From: Ga0077527 sp049433545 | GTDB lineage: Bacteria; Pseudomonadota; Gammaproteobacteria; Burkholderiales; SG8-41 | DNA: 25,485 nucleotides | NCBI GenBank assembly: GCA_049433545.1 | Contig: JBMTEY010000020.1 | Location: 1 to 25,485 of the forward strand | Direction: 5' to 3' | Shown here: piece by piece, positions 13,361-24,255 of the stretch | Layout: each line of letters starts with the position of its first letter | Position numbering within the stretch: position 1 is the stretch's first letter | Notes under the pieces: generated by a model | The model's database searches: none | What the model was told of the DNA's origin: nothing | The model's input: the letters and a program-made list of their open reading frames with translations, nothing else | Translations under genes and position numbers: made by a program

Positions 13361-14533
13361 CTAGCCGACCTTCTCATGGAGCAGCGTGTTGGCCTTCAGC
13401 GCCTTCTCGTCGATGGTGACGCCGAGGCCCGGGCCGGTGGGCACGTTGACATGTCCGTCGACGATTTTGAAATCACTCTCGGGACACAGCGGATCCTTGG
13501 CTGCGGCATTGAGGCCCATCACGAATTCGGCGGCGCCCATCATCCGCGACAGCGGCACGCTGGAATAAAAATGTGCGCCGGCCGCGGCCTCCAGCTGCGA
13601 CTGCACCGCGAGTCCGCCGCAGTTGAGCTGGATGTTGGCGGCTTCGGCGATGGCGGCGATTTTTTTCGCCGGGGTGATGCCGCCGATCTTGTAGAGCTTG
13701 ATGCAGTAGGCGTCGATGGCGCGCGCTTCCGCCAGCGCGAAAGCGTCCTGGATGGTGAACACGCCCTCGTCGGCCATCACCGGCACGCCGCCGGCCGCGC
13801 GGCGGATTTCGGCCATGCCCCTGAGGTCGCGGCGCTCGATCGGCTGCTCGATGTAACCGAGGCCCATCGGCTTGATCTCGTTGATCGCAAGCAGCGAATC
13901 ACCCAGAGTCCAGCCGGCATTGGGATCGATGCCGATCATGATGTCGTCGCCCAGCGCCTTGCGCACTGCGGCGAAGTTGGCGACATCGCGCTTCCAGCCG
14001 CGGCGGTCGGCCATTTTCAGGCAAATCACCTTCATGCCGAATTCGTCGACCGCGCGTTTCGCCTCGGCGATCATGGTCTGCACGTCCTCGGCCATGCTCA
14101 CCGACCACTCGAGCGGGATTCGCGGCTGGCAGCAGCCGCCGATCAGGTTGTGCACGGGCGTCTTCAGTGCCTTGCCCATGGCGTCGCGCACGGCGATGTC
14201 GAGTACCGCGCGCGCCGCCGGATTGCCGTGGAGGCGGTTGTCGAACATGGCGTTGATGCCCTCGATGTCGAAGATCGAGCGGCCGATCAGAGCCGGTCCG
14301 TAGATTTCCCGGATCGCGGCGACCATGCTCTGGGTGGTGTCGGCGACGAAGTGGCCGGGGCTGATCGGGCGGATCTGGCCGAGGCCGGTGACGCCTTCGG
14401 CGTGGATCTTCACCAGCACCGGCTTGCTGTTGATGCTGTCTTCGGGGCCGGTGTCGTAGACGCCGCTGGAGAAGATGCGTTTCAGCCGCTCGGACAGCGC
14501 GGTGACGTGGATTTCGATGCGTTCGATTTTCAT
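13361..14533 (-). CDS. mandelate racemase / muconate lactonizing enzyme family protein
   Basis: A 390-residue enolase-superfamily enzyme with N-terminal capping domain (about 1-125) and TIM barrel. Metal ligands are Asp203 (IDPNAGW), Glu229 (YIEQPI) and Asp255-Glu256 (MADEGV). Lys279 (CIKLYKIGG) on the sixth strand is the second general base or acid, typical of the MLE-type subgroup. At the first base motif, normally Lys-x-Lys, the sequence is Cys171-Leu-Lys173, so the first Lys is replaced. Members racemise, dehydrate or cycloisomerise carboxylate substrates by proton abstraction next to the carboxylate. A strong GGAGG is six bases before the start. It follows the SDR gene by 58 bp on the same strand, suggesting a shared hydroxy-acid or sugar-acid pathway. 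The exact reaction is not assignable. Confidence 0.9.
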   Translation of the reverse strand: MKIERIEIHVTALSERLKRIFSSGVYDTGPEDSINSKPVLVKIHAEGVTGLGQIRPISPGHFVADTTQSMVAAIREIYGPALIGRSIFDIEGINAMFDNRLHGNPAARAVLDIAVRDAMGKALKTPVHNLIGGCCQPRIPLEWSVSMAEDVQTMIAEAKRAVDEFGMKVICLKMADRRGWKRDVANFAAVRKALGDDIMIGIDPNAGWTLGDSLLAINEIKPMGLGYIEQPIERRDLRGMAEIRRAAGGVPVMADEGVFTIQDAFALAEARAIDAYCIKLYKIGGITPAKKIAAIAEAANIQLNCGGLAVQSQLEAAAGAHFYSSVPLSRMMGAAEFVMGLNAAAKDPLCPESDFKIVDGHVNVPTGPGLGVTIDEKALKANTLLHEKVG

Positions 14534-14591
14534 GGTTTCCTCCGGATGGGTGTTGCGGCGTTTATTTGCAATGCGGACGCGCGCAGCAGTT

Positions 14592-15416
14592 TCAATCTTC
14601 GGCCTGAAACTTGAGATATGACGAGCGGCCGCCGTCGGCGGCGATGGTGGTGCCGGTGATCATGTGCGAATCGTCGCAGGCAAGGAACAGCGCGATCGAG
14701 GCGATGTGCCCCGGCTCGCCCAGCGAAAACGGATACAGCTGCTGCGCCAGCTTGCGCGCGCGCGCAGCCGGCGACAGTTCCTTCGCCGCCATCATTTCTC
14801 CGTAGCGCTTGATCTGGCGCTCGGTCAGCACCGAGCCCGGCGCGATGGCGTTGGCGCGGATGTTGTGCTGCGCGTACTGCGCGGCCAGCGTCTTGGTGAA
14901 GGAAATGATGCCGCCCTTGGTCGCCGCATATGCGGGCTTGATAGAGCCCATCAGCCCGAGGTGCGAGGTGACGTTGACGATCACGCCGCCGCCTGCCTTG
15001 AGCATGTGCGGGATACCGTGGCGGCAGGTCAGGAACGGGTGCAGCAGGTTGAGGTTGATGGTGTGGTGCCATACCTTGAGGTCCATCTCGTGCACCAGCA
15101 CATCCTCCTGCAGCGAACCGCCGGCGCAGTTGAAGATGATGTCGAGGCCGCCGAACTGTTTGACAGTGGCGGCCACCGCGGCGCGCACGCTGTCGTCGCT
15201 GGTGACGTCGGTCTCGACGAACAGCGCTTCGCCGCCGGCGTCGCGGATCTCGCGTTCGGCGGCGGCGCCGGTCTCGCGGTTGAACTCGATGATCGCGACC
15301 TTCGCGCCTTCGCTGGCGTAGAGTGCCGCGGTGGTGCGGGCGATGCCGGCGCCGGCGCCGGTGAGAAAGGCAACCTTGCCCGCCAGCTTGCCGGCGGTGT
15401 TCTGTTTCTGGGCCAT
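14592..15416 (-). CDS. SDR-family NAD(P)-dependent dehydrogenase
   Basis: A 274-residue classical short-chain dehydrogenase/reductase. The nucleotide-binding Gly motif TGAGAGIA is at residues 19-26. An acidic residue at the end of strand 2 (IIEFNR, Glu44) suggests NAD preference. NCAGG is at 96-100, the catalytic Ser151 and Tyr163-x3-Lys167 are present, and the PGSVLT-type segment follows. It would oxidise a hydroxyl group on a small substrate in the cytoplasm. It is first in a two-gene minus-strand operon with the enolase-superfamily enzyme and diverges from the aconitase operon. A plausible role is oxidation of a hydroxy-acid or sugar before or after the enolase-family step; the substrate is unknown. 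Confidence 0.92.
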   Translation of the reverse strand: MAQKQNTAGKLAGKVAFLTGAGAGIARTTAALYASEGAKVAIIEFNRETGAAAEREIRDAGGEALFVETDVTSDDSVRAAVAATVKQFGGLDIIFNCAGGSLQEDVLVHEMDLKVWHHTINLNLLHPFLTCRHGIPHMLKAGGGVIVNVTSHLGLMGSIKPAYAATKGGIISFTKTLAAQYAQHNIRANAIAPGSVLTERQIKRYGEMMAAKELSPAARARKLAQQLYPFSLGEPGHIASIALFLACDDSHMITGTTIAADGGRSSYLKFQAED

Positions 15417-15618
15417 GGAATGGTGACTTGTCGTAATGTTAAGGTCACCCGATTGTGGACAAGCGCCGGGGGCAGATCAAGCATGATCGGCGATAGTCGA
15501 CCATGTGGACGTTCCGGCGCGCGGCAGACCGTGCACTGCAATGCGGCGCCCGCATCGCGGAATCCACGGTCAGGCTGCACCGGAAAAATGGTAGAACCGT
15601 CGTTTCACGGAACCACGC
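15417..15618. promoter_or_regulatory. divergent SDR/aconitase intergenic region with dyad
   Basis: A perfect inverted repeat GGTGAC-N16-GTCACC (15422-15449) lies just in front of the SDR start and could be an operator. On the minus strand TTGTCC followed 18 bases later by CATTAC is a weak possible promoter overlapping this dyad. On the aconitase side no clear -35/-10 pair is visible, and only a weak GGAA precedes its ATG. Confidence 0.35.
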
Positions 15619-18327
<2,709 letters not shown>

Positions 18328-18338
18328 TCCGCATAACC

Positions 18339-19202
18339 ATGACGACGACCACCAAACCCCGCAGCCGCGCCCGCGACATCCTCGCCCGCGATGCATGCAT
18401 CTCCCCGGCCAGCGTCTACGATGCGCTGTCGGCGCGCGTCGCTGAACAGGTAGGCTTCGGCCTCGGCCTGCTGTCGGGCTCGGTAGCGTCGATGACCACG
18501 CTGGCGGCCCCCGACCTGATCGTGCTCACCATGAGCGAATTCGCCGAGCAGGTGCGGCGCATCATGCGGGTGTCGAACCTGAGCCTGCTGGTCGACGCCG
18601 ACCACGGTTACGGCAACGCGCTGAACGTGATGTGCACCGTCAACGAACTCGAACACGCAGGCGTCTCCATCCTCGGCATCGAGGACACGGTGCAGCCGCA
18701 GCCTTACGCACATTCCGGGCCCGCCGGCCTGGTGTCGATTGCGGAGATGACCGGCAAGCTGCGCGCGGCGCTGGCGGCGCGTCAGGATCCGGAACTGGTG
18801 ATCGCGGCGCGCCTCGCCGGCGCACGCAGCGAAGGCGTCGAGGGCACGGTGGCACGTGCCAAAGCCTATGCGCAGACCGGCGTCGATGCGCTGTTCGTGG
18901 TCGAGGTCGACGACATCGAGATCATCCGCGGCGTCAGCGCCGCAACCACGCTGCCGCTGATCATCGGCTCGGGCGCGATGACTGCGCTGCGAAAAGAGCT
19001 GACGCCGCTGCGCGCGCGCATACTGCTGCAGGGACACCAGCCGGTGGCCGCGGCAGTCAAGGCCCTGCGCGGAGCCTACGAACACCTGTACCGGGGCGGA
19101 ACGCCCGCGGAATTGAAACCGTCCATCGCCTCATCCGCGGAACTGGATGAACTGATGCACGCGGACGCGTATGCAACGGCGCGCCGCGAATACCTGCAGT
19201 AA
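18339..19202 (+). CDS. ICL/PEP-mutase superfamily enzyme, oxaloacetate decarboxylase-like
   Basis: A 287-residue TIM-barrel protein of the isocitrate lyase/PEP mutase superfamily. The metal-site motif VDADHGYGNALNV begins at about residue 85 (Asp86, Asp88, His89), and IEDT at 114-117 supplies further Mg ligands. The DADHGYGNALNV form, with no isocitrate lyase KKCGH loop, is what I recall for the Pseudomonas PA4872 oxaloacetate decarboxylase group, which releases CO2 from oxaloacetate to give pyruvate. The gene starts 11 bp after the aconitase stop and precedes a Bug receptor, so it is probably co-transcribed. A related lyase activity on a substituted malate or citrate is the main alternative. 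Confidence 0.85.
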   Translation: MTTTTKPRSRARDILARDACISPASVYDALSARVAEQVGFGLGLLSGSVASMTTLAAPDLIVLTMSEFAEQVRRIMRVSNLSLLVDADHGYGNALNVMCTVNELEHAGVSILGIEDTVQPQPYAHSGPAGLVSIAEMTGKLRAALAARQDPELVIAARLAGARSEGVEGTVARAKAYAQTGVDALFVVEVDDIEIIRGVSAATTLPLIIGSGAMTALRKELTPLRARILLQGHQPVAAAVKALRGAYEHLYRGGTPAELKPSIASSAELDELMHADAYATARREYLQ

Positions 19203-19236
19203 CCCAAGGCAGTTGCAGTCCATAAAAGGAGGAATC

Positions 19237-20202
19237 ATGAAACAAGCACTCAGCATCACGACCGCTTTTGCCATCCTGCTCGGCGCGGCCACATCCGCCC
19301 AGGCGCAGGATTTCCCGACCAAACCGGTGCGCATCGTGGTCGGCTTCGCCGCCGGCGGCGGTGTCGACAAGTCCGCGCGCTTCATCGGCAAACACCTGAC
19401 CGAAGCGATGGGCCAGCAGATCGTCGTCGACAACCGCCCGGGCGCCGCCGGCAACATCGGCGCCAACTCGGTGGCCAAGTCGCCCCCCGACGGCTACACG
19501 CTGCTGATGGCCAACGCCACGCTGTCGATGCCGGGCCTGTTCAAGAACATGCCCTTCGACGTGCGCACCGAGCTGGTGCCGGTGAGCCTGGTGGCGATCG
19601 GGCCTTCGGTGCTGGTAGCGCATCCGTCGATGCCGATCAGGAATCTGAAGGACATGCTGGCCCTCGCCAAATCGCGGCCGAACGAGCTGCTGTACGGATC
19701 GGGCGGCGTCGGCAACATCACCCATCTCGAAATGAGCCTGCTCAACGCCCTCACCAAGACGAAGATGGTGCACGTGCCGTACAAGGGCAGCTCGCCGTCG
19801 ATCGTCGGCCTGCTCACCGGCGAGGTGCACGTGCTGTTTTCTTCGATCCCGGCCGCGCTGGGTCAGCTCCGTGCCAACAAGATGCGCGCGATCGCGGTAT
19901 CGACGATAAAACGCAGCAGCGCGCTGCCCCAGGTACCGACGGTGGATGAGTCAGGCGTGCCCGGCTACGATGCCGCCAGCTGGTATTTCGTGATGGCCCC
20001 GGCGAAAACCCCGGCCGCCATCGTCGACAAGCTGGGCGGGGCAATGTCCAAGGTGCTGTCGGTGCCCGAGATCAAGGCCACGCTGGTTGCCGACGGCTTC
20101 GAACCCATGGGCCTGTCGCCGCAGGAGTCCGCGAAGTTCCTGCAGAACGAGCTGAACAAGTGGGCCAATGCCATCCGCGTCGCCGGGATCAAGCCCGAAT
20201 AA
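19237..20202 (+). CDS. Bug/TctC-family periplasmic solute receptor
   Basis: A 321-residue orphan tricarboxylate-type receptor. A signal peptide with Ala-Gln-Ala cleavage (about residue 23) is followed by the mature start DFPTKPVRIVVGFAAGGG, then VDNRPGAAGNIGA, PPDGYTLL, and the PQVPTVDESGVPGYD block. The ATG at 19237 is chosen over upstream in-frame codons because AAAAGGAGG (19224-19232) lies four bases before it and the signal peptide begins there. It sits between the oxaloacetate decarboxylase-like and RraA-like genes, with short gaps of 34 and 39 bp. It therefore probably delivers the organic acid handled by this operon. No TctA/TctB genes are near. Confidence 0.94.
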   Translation: MKQALSITTAFAILLGAATSAQAQDFPTKPVRIVVGFAAGGGVDKSARFIGKHLTEAMGQQIVVDNRPGAAGNIGANSVAKSPPDGYTLLMANATLSMPGLFKNMPFDVRTELVPVSLVAIGPSVLVAHPSMPIRNLKDMLALAKSRPNELLYGSGGVGNITHLEMSLLNALTKTKMVHVPYKGSSPSIVGLLTGEVHVLFSSIPAALGQLRANKMRAIAVSTIKRSSALPQVPTVDESGVPGYDAASWYFVMAPAKTPAAIVDKLGGAMSKVLSVPEIKATLVADGFEPMGLSPQESAKFLQNELNKWANAIRVAGIKPE

Positions 20203-20241
20203 ACCGAACCGCAACACTTTTCAAATCAACAAGGAGTCCCT

Positions 20242-20922
20242 GTGTCGAATATCGGTTTCCGCATCCTGCCGCCCGCCCCGCAGGCACCGCGTGAGTGGAT
20301 AGAGGCGCTGCGCGGCATCGTCACCGCCCATCTCAGCGACAACATGAACCGGCTGAAGGCCGTGTCGTCCGACATCCGGCCGTATCACGACAAGACCAAG
20401 CTGGTGGGCACCGCGTTCACCGTCAAGGTGCCGCCCGGCGACAACCTGCTGGTGCACAAAGCCATCGACATCGCGCGGCCCGGGGACGTGATCGTGGTCG
20501 ACGCCGGCGGCATCTGCACCAACGCCATCATCGGCGAGATCATGTCGTCGATGGCGCACGCACGCGGTGTTGCCGGCATGGTCATCGACGGCGCCATCCG
20601 CGACGCCGATGCCGTGGCCAAATCCAGCTTTCCGGTGTTTGCCAAAGGGGTGACCCACCTCGGCCCCTACAAGAACGGCCCGGGCGAGATCAACGTGCCG
20701 GTGTGCATCGGCGGCGCGATCGTCAATCCGGGTGACATCGTGGTCGGTGACGAGGACGGCCTGGTCATGGTTCCGCCCGGCGAGGACGTGGCGAAACTAA
20801 TCGAACTCGCAATCGCCTATGCCGCCAAGGAAGAGGCCCAGTTGAAGGCCATCCGCAGCGGCAAGGGCGTCGACCGCTCCTGGGTCGACAAGGCCTTGAA
20901 GGAAAAAGGCTGTACGTTCTAG
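20242..20922 (+). CDS. RraA / HMG-aldolase family protein
   Basis: A 226-residue protein of the RraA-like family, which includes 4-hydroxy-4-methyl-2-oxoglutarate/4-carboxy-4-hydroxy-2-oxoadipate aldolases that also decarboxylate oxaloacetate. Key features are VDAGG (86-90) leading to Gly98-Glu99, then VIDGAIRD with Arg120-Asp121 (substrate and metal site), and the final VVGDEDGLVMVPP block (167-179). It is longer than the RNase E regulator RraA (about 160 residues), with an extra C-terminal helix, which favours the enzyme group. The start is GTG at 20242 with AAGGAG (20231-20236) five bases upstream. As last gene of the aconitase operon it could cleave or decarboxylate the 2-oxo acid product to pyruvate. 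Confidence 0.88.
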   Translation: MSNIGFRILPPAPQAPREWIEALRGIVTAHLSDNMNRLKAVSSDIRPYHDKTKLVGTAFTVKVPPGDNLLVHKAIDIARPGDVIVVDAGGICTNAIIGEIMSSMAHARGVAGMVIDGAIRDADAVAKSSFPVFAKGVTHLGPYKNGPGEINVPVCIGGAIVNPGDIVVGDEDGLVMVPPGEDVAKLIELAIAYAAKEEAQLKAIRSGKGVDRSWVDKALKEKGCTF

Positions 20923-20932
20923 GCTAAGGCCA

Positions 20933-20955
20933 CGCGGCGGCGCAATGCCGCCGCG
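20933..20955. terminator. hairpin between convergent operons
   Basis: CGCGGCGG (20933-20940) and CCGCCGCG (20948-20955) form a perfect 8-bp GC stem with a 7-base loop in the 36-bp gap between the RraA-like gene and the convergent dioxygenase gene. It lacks a T-run on either side. It may act as a bidirectional terminator or transcript end stabiliser, but the intrinsic-terminator call is incomplete. Confidence 0.5.
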
Positions 20956-20958
20956 GGT

Positions 20959-21921
20959 TCAGTGCGCAGCCGCCTGTGCTGCAGCGTAACGGCCATGCGG
21001 CGGCAGGTTCAGCGCATCCGCTGCCTCGTACGGACGATGACCTTCGACCTGCGCGGCGTAAAGCACGCGCCGGCTGCTCGATTCGAAGGCGTCGCGGCGG
21101 TGCAGCGTCGCGCGGTTGTCCCACACCACCACGTCGCCCACCTGCCAGTGATGCTCGTAGACGAAGCGCGGATCGGTGGTATGCGCCCACAACTCATTGA
21201 GCAGGTTTTCCGAATCCCCCAGCGACAGCCCGTTGACATAGGCGCTGTGGCGGCGGCCGAGGAAAATCATGTTGCGGCCGGTCTCGGGATGGGTGGAAAT
21301 GATCGGATGGCTGGGGCCGGGAATCTCGCGGATGTCCATGTCGAGCGATGCGCCGGGGCGGATCTGCATCGCGGTGTCGACGATGTTGGCCTGCTTGATG
21401 GTCATGCCGGCAATGCGCTTTTTCATGGCCGGTGACAGCGCATCGTACGCGGCATAGCAGTTCGAGAAATAAGTGGAGCCCCCTGCCGGCGGAATCTCCA
21501 CCGCGAGCAGCATGCGCGCGGCGGTGGGAGCCTCCTTGAACGAGAAATCCGAATGCCACACCACCTCGCCGTCGCCGAGGATGCCCACCGGCTTGCCGTT
21601 CTCGCGCACGTTGGTGACCACGGTCACTTCGGGCGGCAGGTTGAACACCTTGTTCGCTGTGCGTTCTTCGAGATCGCGCTTGTGCAGGTTGGAGGAAGTC
21701 ACCGGGATACCGAAGCGTTTGACCAGGGTGACCAGGTCCTGCGCGCCGAATTTCTGGCCGCGGAACAGCAGCAGCAGGTGTTGCAGCCACAGGTCGTGCA
21801 GGCTGCTGAACGTTGCATCGTCGATTTTGGTCAGGTCGACCCCGCGCACTTCGGCGCCCAGCGCCGCGTCGGCGGGAACGACGTCAAAGGTTGCGGAACT
21901 GCGGGCTGCTATGGCGCTCAT
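20959..21921 (-). CDS. TauD/TfdA-family 2-oxoglutarate-dependent dioxygenase
   Basis: A 320-residue non-haem Fe(II) dioxygenase. The iron triad is His123-x-Asp125 (WHSDFSF) and His274 (LHRRDAF). Arg284 or Arg285 after it is the 2-oxoglutarate carboxylate anchor. The N-terminal ALGAEVRGVDL and LFRGQ blocks are typical of TauD/TfdA. Members hydroxylate taurine, alkylsulfonates or sulfates, or aryloxyalkanoates, causing release of sulfite, aldehyde or phenol. With two sulfatases in the same window, an organosulfur substrate is conceivable, but they are 15 kb apart. GAGGAGG is eight bases before the ATG. It lies downstream of the PrpD and hydrolase genes on the same strand but has its own candidate promoter. 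Confidence 0.92.
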   Translation of the reverse strand: MSAIAARSSATFDVVPADAALGAEVRGVDLTKIDDATFSSLHDLWLQHLLLLFRGQKFGAQDLVTLVKRFGIPVTSSNLHKRDLEERTANKVFNLPPEVTVVTNVRENGKPVGILGDGEVVWHSDFSFKEAPTAARMLLAVEIPPAGGSTYFSNCYAAYDALSPAMKKRIAGMTIKQANIVDTAMQIRPGASLDMDIREIPGPSHPIISTHPETGRNMIFLGRRHSAYVNGLSLGDSENLLNELWAHTTDPRFVYEHHWQVGDVVVWDNRATLHRRDAFESSSRRVLYAAQVEGHRPYEAADALNLPPHGRYAAAQAAAH

Positions 21922-21947
21922 GGCGGATCCTCCTCGGGATGCGCCTT

Positions 21948-21976
21948 ATTGTAATGACCGCGCGGGCGGCGGTCAG
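21948..21976 (-). promoter_or_regulatory. candidate promoter of the dioxygenase gene overlapping a hairpin
   Basis: On the minus strand CTGACC (21976-21971) and TACAAT (21953-21948) are separated by 17 bases, a fair sigma-70 match 27 bp upstream of the dioxygenase ATG. A perfect 7-bp dyad TGACCGC-N7-GCGGTCA (21955-21975) covers the -35 and spacer. It could be the terminator of the upstream hydrolase gene, followed by TTACAAT, or an operator. Confidence 0.45.
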
Positions 21977-22024
21977 CCCGGGGTCCGGAATCCGGATTTT
22001 CCGGGCGAAACCCCGCAGCCTCGG

Positions 22025-22837
22025 TCAATTGCCGGTGCCGGCGGCTTCGGTAATGAATCTCAATGTCGCCTGCGCGCAGGCCTCGGCGTCGCTGGCAGCG
22101 ACATGGTACGACTTGCCCGGCAGCACCAGCAGCCTCGAATTGCGGATCTGCTCCTGCCATTCGCGGGTGCGGTCCACCGTGCCCAGCCCGCTTTCCTCGG
22201 TAGTGATCACCAGCGTCGGGCAGCGGATTTTCGGCAGCTCGGCGCGGATGTCGGCGTAATTGATGCCGCGGTTGAAGCCGATCAGCGAAGACACCGGCGC
22301 GCGGCCCATGAAACGCGTCCACCACTCGACGCCCTCCTCCGGAAAATGTTCGCCGAGCCGGCCGGCCATGGTGCGCCGGGCCCAGTGTTCGGCGCCCTTG
22401 GTTTCGTATTCCTCGATCAGCGCGGGGATCTGCTCGGCGCCGGGACGCAGCGCCTGCGGCGTGCCGATGACCGTCAGCGATTTGACGCGGTCCGGACGGC
22501 GCGCAGCAAACACGCGGGCGATGGTGCCGCCGATCTTGGCGGCGACGAGGTGGAAGCGTTCGATGCCCAGGCTGTCCATCAGTGCGCAGTAGTCGTCGAT
22601 CAGCGCATCGAAGGTCCACACGTATTCGCGCGGCATCGGCGTCGACTGGCCGTAGCCGCGCATGTCGGGCCGCACCATGCGCAACTGCCGCGCCAGCAGC
22701 GGCACCCAGGCATACCAGGCGAGGCTGCTCTCGGCGTTGCCGTGGAGCATCAACACGGCGTCGTGCTGCCGCCACGGATCGGCGAAATCGTCAACCTGAT
22801 AAAAAAGCGCGCAGTCCGGCCGTTTCAGGATCGGCAT
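22025..22837 (-). CDS. alpha/beta-hydrolase-fold protein with Lys at the nucleophile position
   Basis: A 270-residue alpha/beta-hydrolase of the enol-lactonase/MhpC-like size class. The oxyanion-hole LHGN (31-34), the RPDMRGYGQS block and a C-terminal His245 (KSYHV) are normal. The nucleophile elbow, usually Gly-x-Ser-x-Gly, reads Ala-Ala-Lys101-Ile-Gly-Gly, so the catalytic Ser is replaced by Lys. The acid position (TTEES) has Glu214/215 and no Asp. It may therefore not be a conventional esterase. A TTG at 22867 overlapping the PrpD stop (TTGA) would add ten residues; the ATG at 22837 is preferred because the conserved part begins there, though its ribosome site is weak. It follows PrpD in the same operon, suggesting action on a CoA-free or lactone/acid intermediate of that pathway. 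Confidence 0.85.
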   Translation of the reverse strand: MPILKRPDCALFYQVDDFADPWRQHDAVLMLHGNAESSLAWYAWVPLLARQLRMVRPDMRGYGQSTPMPREYVWTFDALIDDYCALMDSLGIERFHLVAAKIGGTIARVFAARRPDRVKSLTVIGTPQALRPGAEQIPALIEEYETKGAEHWARRTMAGRLGEHFPEEGVEWWTRFMGRAPVSSLIGFNRGINYADIRAELPKIRCPTLVITTEESGLGTVDRTREWQEQIRNSRLLVLPGKSYHVAASDAEACAQATLRFITEAAGTGN

Positions 22838-22863
22838 GGTTTGAACGTGGTTGCCTGCGGTGA

Positions 22864-24255
22864 TCAAGTGCGCGCGGCGAGCAACTGCATCAGCCGGTCG
22901 GGATTTGCCGCCTTGGCGAAGTTGCGCACCTCGTCGAGCAGCACATCGACCTGGGCCGGGGTGAACCGCCGCGCCATTTCAGCGCGGAAACGCGCGACAT
23001 GGTCTTCCATGGTGAACGGTCGCGACGCGCTGCCCTTGGGCGCTTCGATGAATTTCTCCACGGTCTTGCCCGACTTCAGCGTAAGTGTGACTTTCGCGCC
23101 CACCGACTGTTCGGTGCTGACACGCTCGGCGTCGGCATCGAGTTCGCAGGCGATGGACTTCGAGATCGCCATTACCGACGGATCGGCCAGCGCGCCGTCG
23201 AAATCGTCGATGTTGATGGTGAAACCGGCGGGCACGGCCTTGCCCTGCTTCACCACCATCGCCATGCAATAGGGCAGGCTCATCTGCCCGGCCTGCACGT
23301 CTTTCGGCTCGGCCACGGTGAGCCGGCCCTGGATGATTTTCGGGATGCCGACGCGGATCGCCTTGATGTCTGGGGCGTCGAGCTGGTGTTCGCGCAGCAG
23401 ATCGGCGGTGGCCTCGATCGCTGAGAGCACACGCGCGCTGGTGGCATGCGGCTTGATCGCGGTTTCGAGCAGCCGCCATGTCTTGCCGATTTCCGCCAGG
23501 CCCTTGTCGAAGTCGTGGCCGTCGGCGTAGGCGCGTGCAAAACCGTCCTTGCCCTCGAGGATGTCGGCAGGCCCGGAGAAACCGGCCTCGGCGAGCAGCG
23601 CGGCATGTACGCCTTCGCCGGCGGCGTGCGCGGCGTGGATGCGCTTGACCGTGGAGCCGGAGTGGTAGAACTGGGTCAGCCCGCCGCTGAACGAGGCGAC
23701 CAGGCCTATGGTTTCGGCAATGCGCCGCGCGCGGTCGCCGCCGTTGAACATCAGGCTCGCCGCGGCGGTCGCCGCTCCGAAACCACCGCAGGTCGCGGTG
23801 CTCTGGAAACCGCGGCGGAAATGCGAAGGCTGGATCGCCAGCCCGATGCGAATCATGTTTTCATAACCGGCGGCGATCGCGGCGAGGATCTGCGCGCCGC
23901 TGCGATGGCGCGCTTCGCCGATCGCCAGCGCCGCCGAAATCACGATGCAGCCCGGATGCAGCATCGAACCCACGTGCACGTCGTCGGCATCGATGCTGCC
24001 CGAATAGGTGGTGTTGACGAAGGTCGCGCGCTCGGGGTCGGTGCGGTCATGTGAAAACAGTACCGTCGAATGTTCACGGCCGCCGAGTTCGCGCGCGAGA
24101 TTGGTCGCCCAGGCGCTCCAGCTCATGCGCTGGCCCAGCGAAGCCACGCGCAGGTAATCGAGCAGGAATACGGTCAATGCCTCGCACACCGGCGCCGGCA
24201 GCGCGGCGTAATCCAGGTTGGCGGCAAACTCGGCAAAACGTACGGTTTCTTTCAT
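22864..24255 (-). CDS. MmgE/PrpD family protein
   Basis: A 463-residue member of the 2-methylcitrate dehydratase / cis-aconitate decarboxylase family, of normal length. Hallmarks are the NTTYSGSIDADDVH segment (81-94) with Asp91/Asp92/His94 and the nearby LHPG (99-102), AAIAAGYE, and the GSTVKRIHAAHAAGEG block with the conserved Lys and His. Such enzymes dehydrate or decarboxylate branched tricarboxylates without an Fe-S cluster. The frame is open to 24396, but the ATG at 24255 matches the family start (MKETVRFAEF). The next gene (hydrolase) begins at or near its stop. With the aconitase/RraA operon close by, a branched-tricarboxylate substrate is plausible but not proven; it is probably not the housekeeping PrpD, as no prpB/prpC is present. 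Confidence 0.92.
   Translation of the reverse strand: MKETVRFAEFAANLDYAALPAPVCEALTVFLLDYLRVASLGQRMSWSAWATNLARELGGREHSTVLFSHDRTDPERATFVNTTYSGSIDADDVHVGSMLHPGCIVISAALAIGEARHRSGAQILAAIAAGYENMIRIGLAIQPSHFRRGFQSTATCGGFGAATAAASLMFNGGDRARRIAETIGLVASFSGGLTQFYHSGSTVKRIHAAHAAGEGVHAALLAEAGFSGPADILEGKDGFARAYADGHDFDKGLAEIGKTWRLLETAIKPHATSARVLSAIEATADLLREHQLDAPDIKAIRVGIPKIIQGRLTVAEPKDVQAGQMSLPYCMAMVVKQGKAVPAGFTINIDDFDGALADPSVMAISKSIACELDADAERVSTEQSVGAKVTLTLKSGKTVEKFIEAPKGSASRPFTMEDHVARFRAEMARRFTPAQVDVLLDEVRNFAKAANPDRLMQLLAART

Noticed and set aside
21473..23272. 599-codon plus-strand frame over the dioxygenase, hydrolase and PrpD genes
   Set aside because: It spans three good minus-strand genes and their gaps and shows no recognisable domain.
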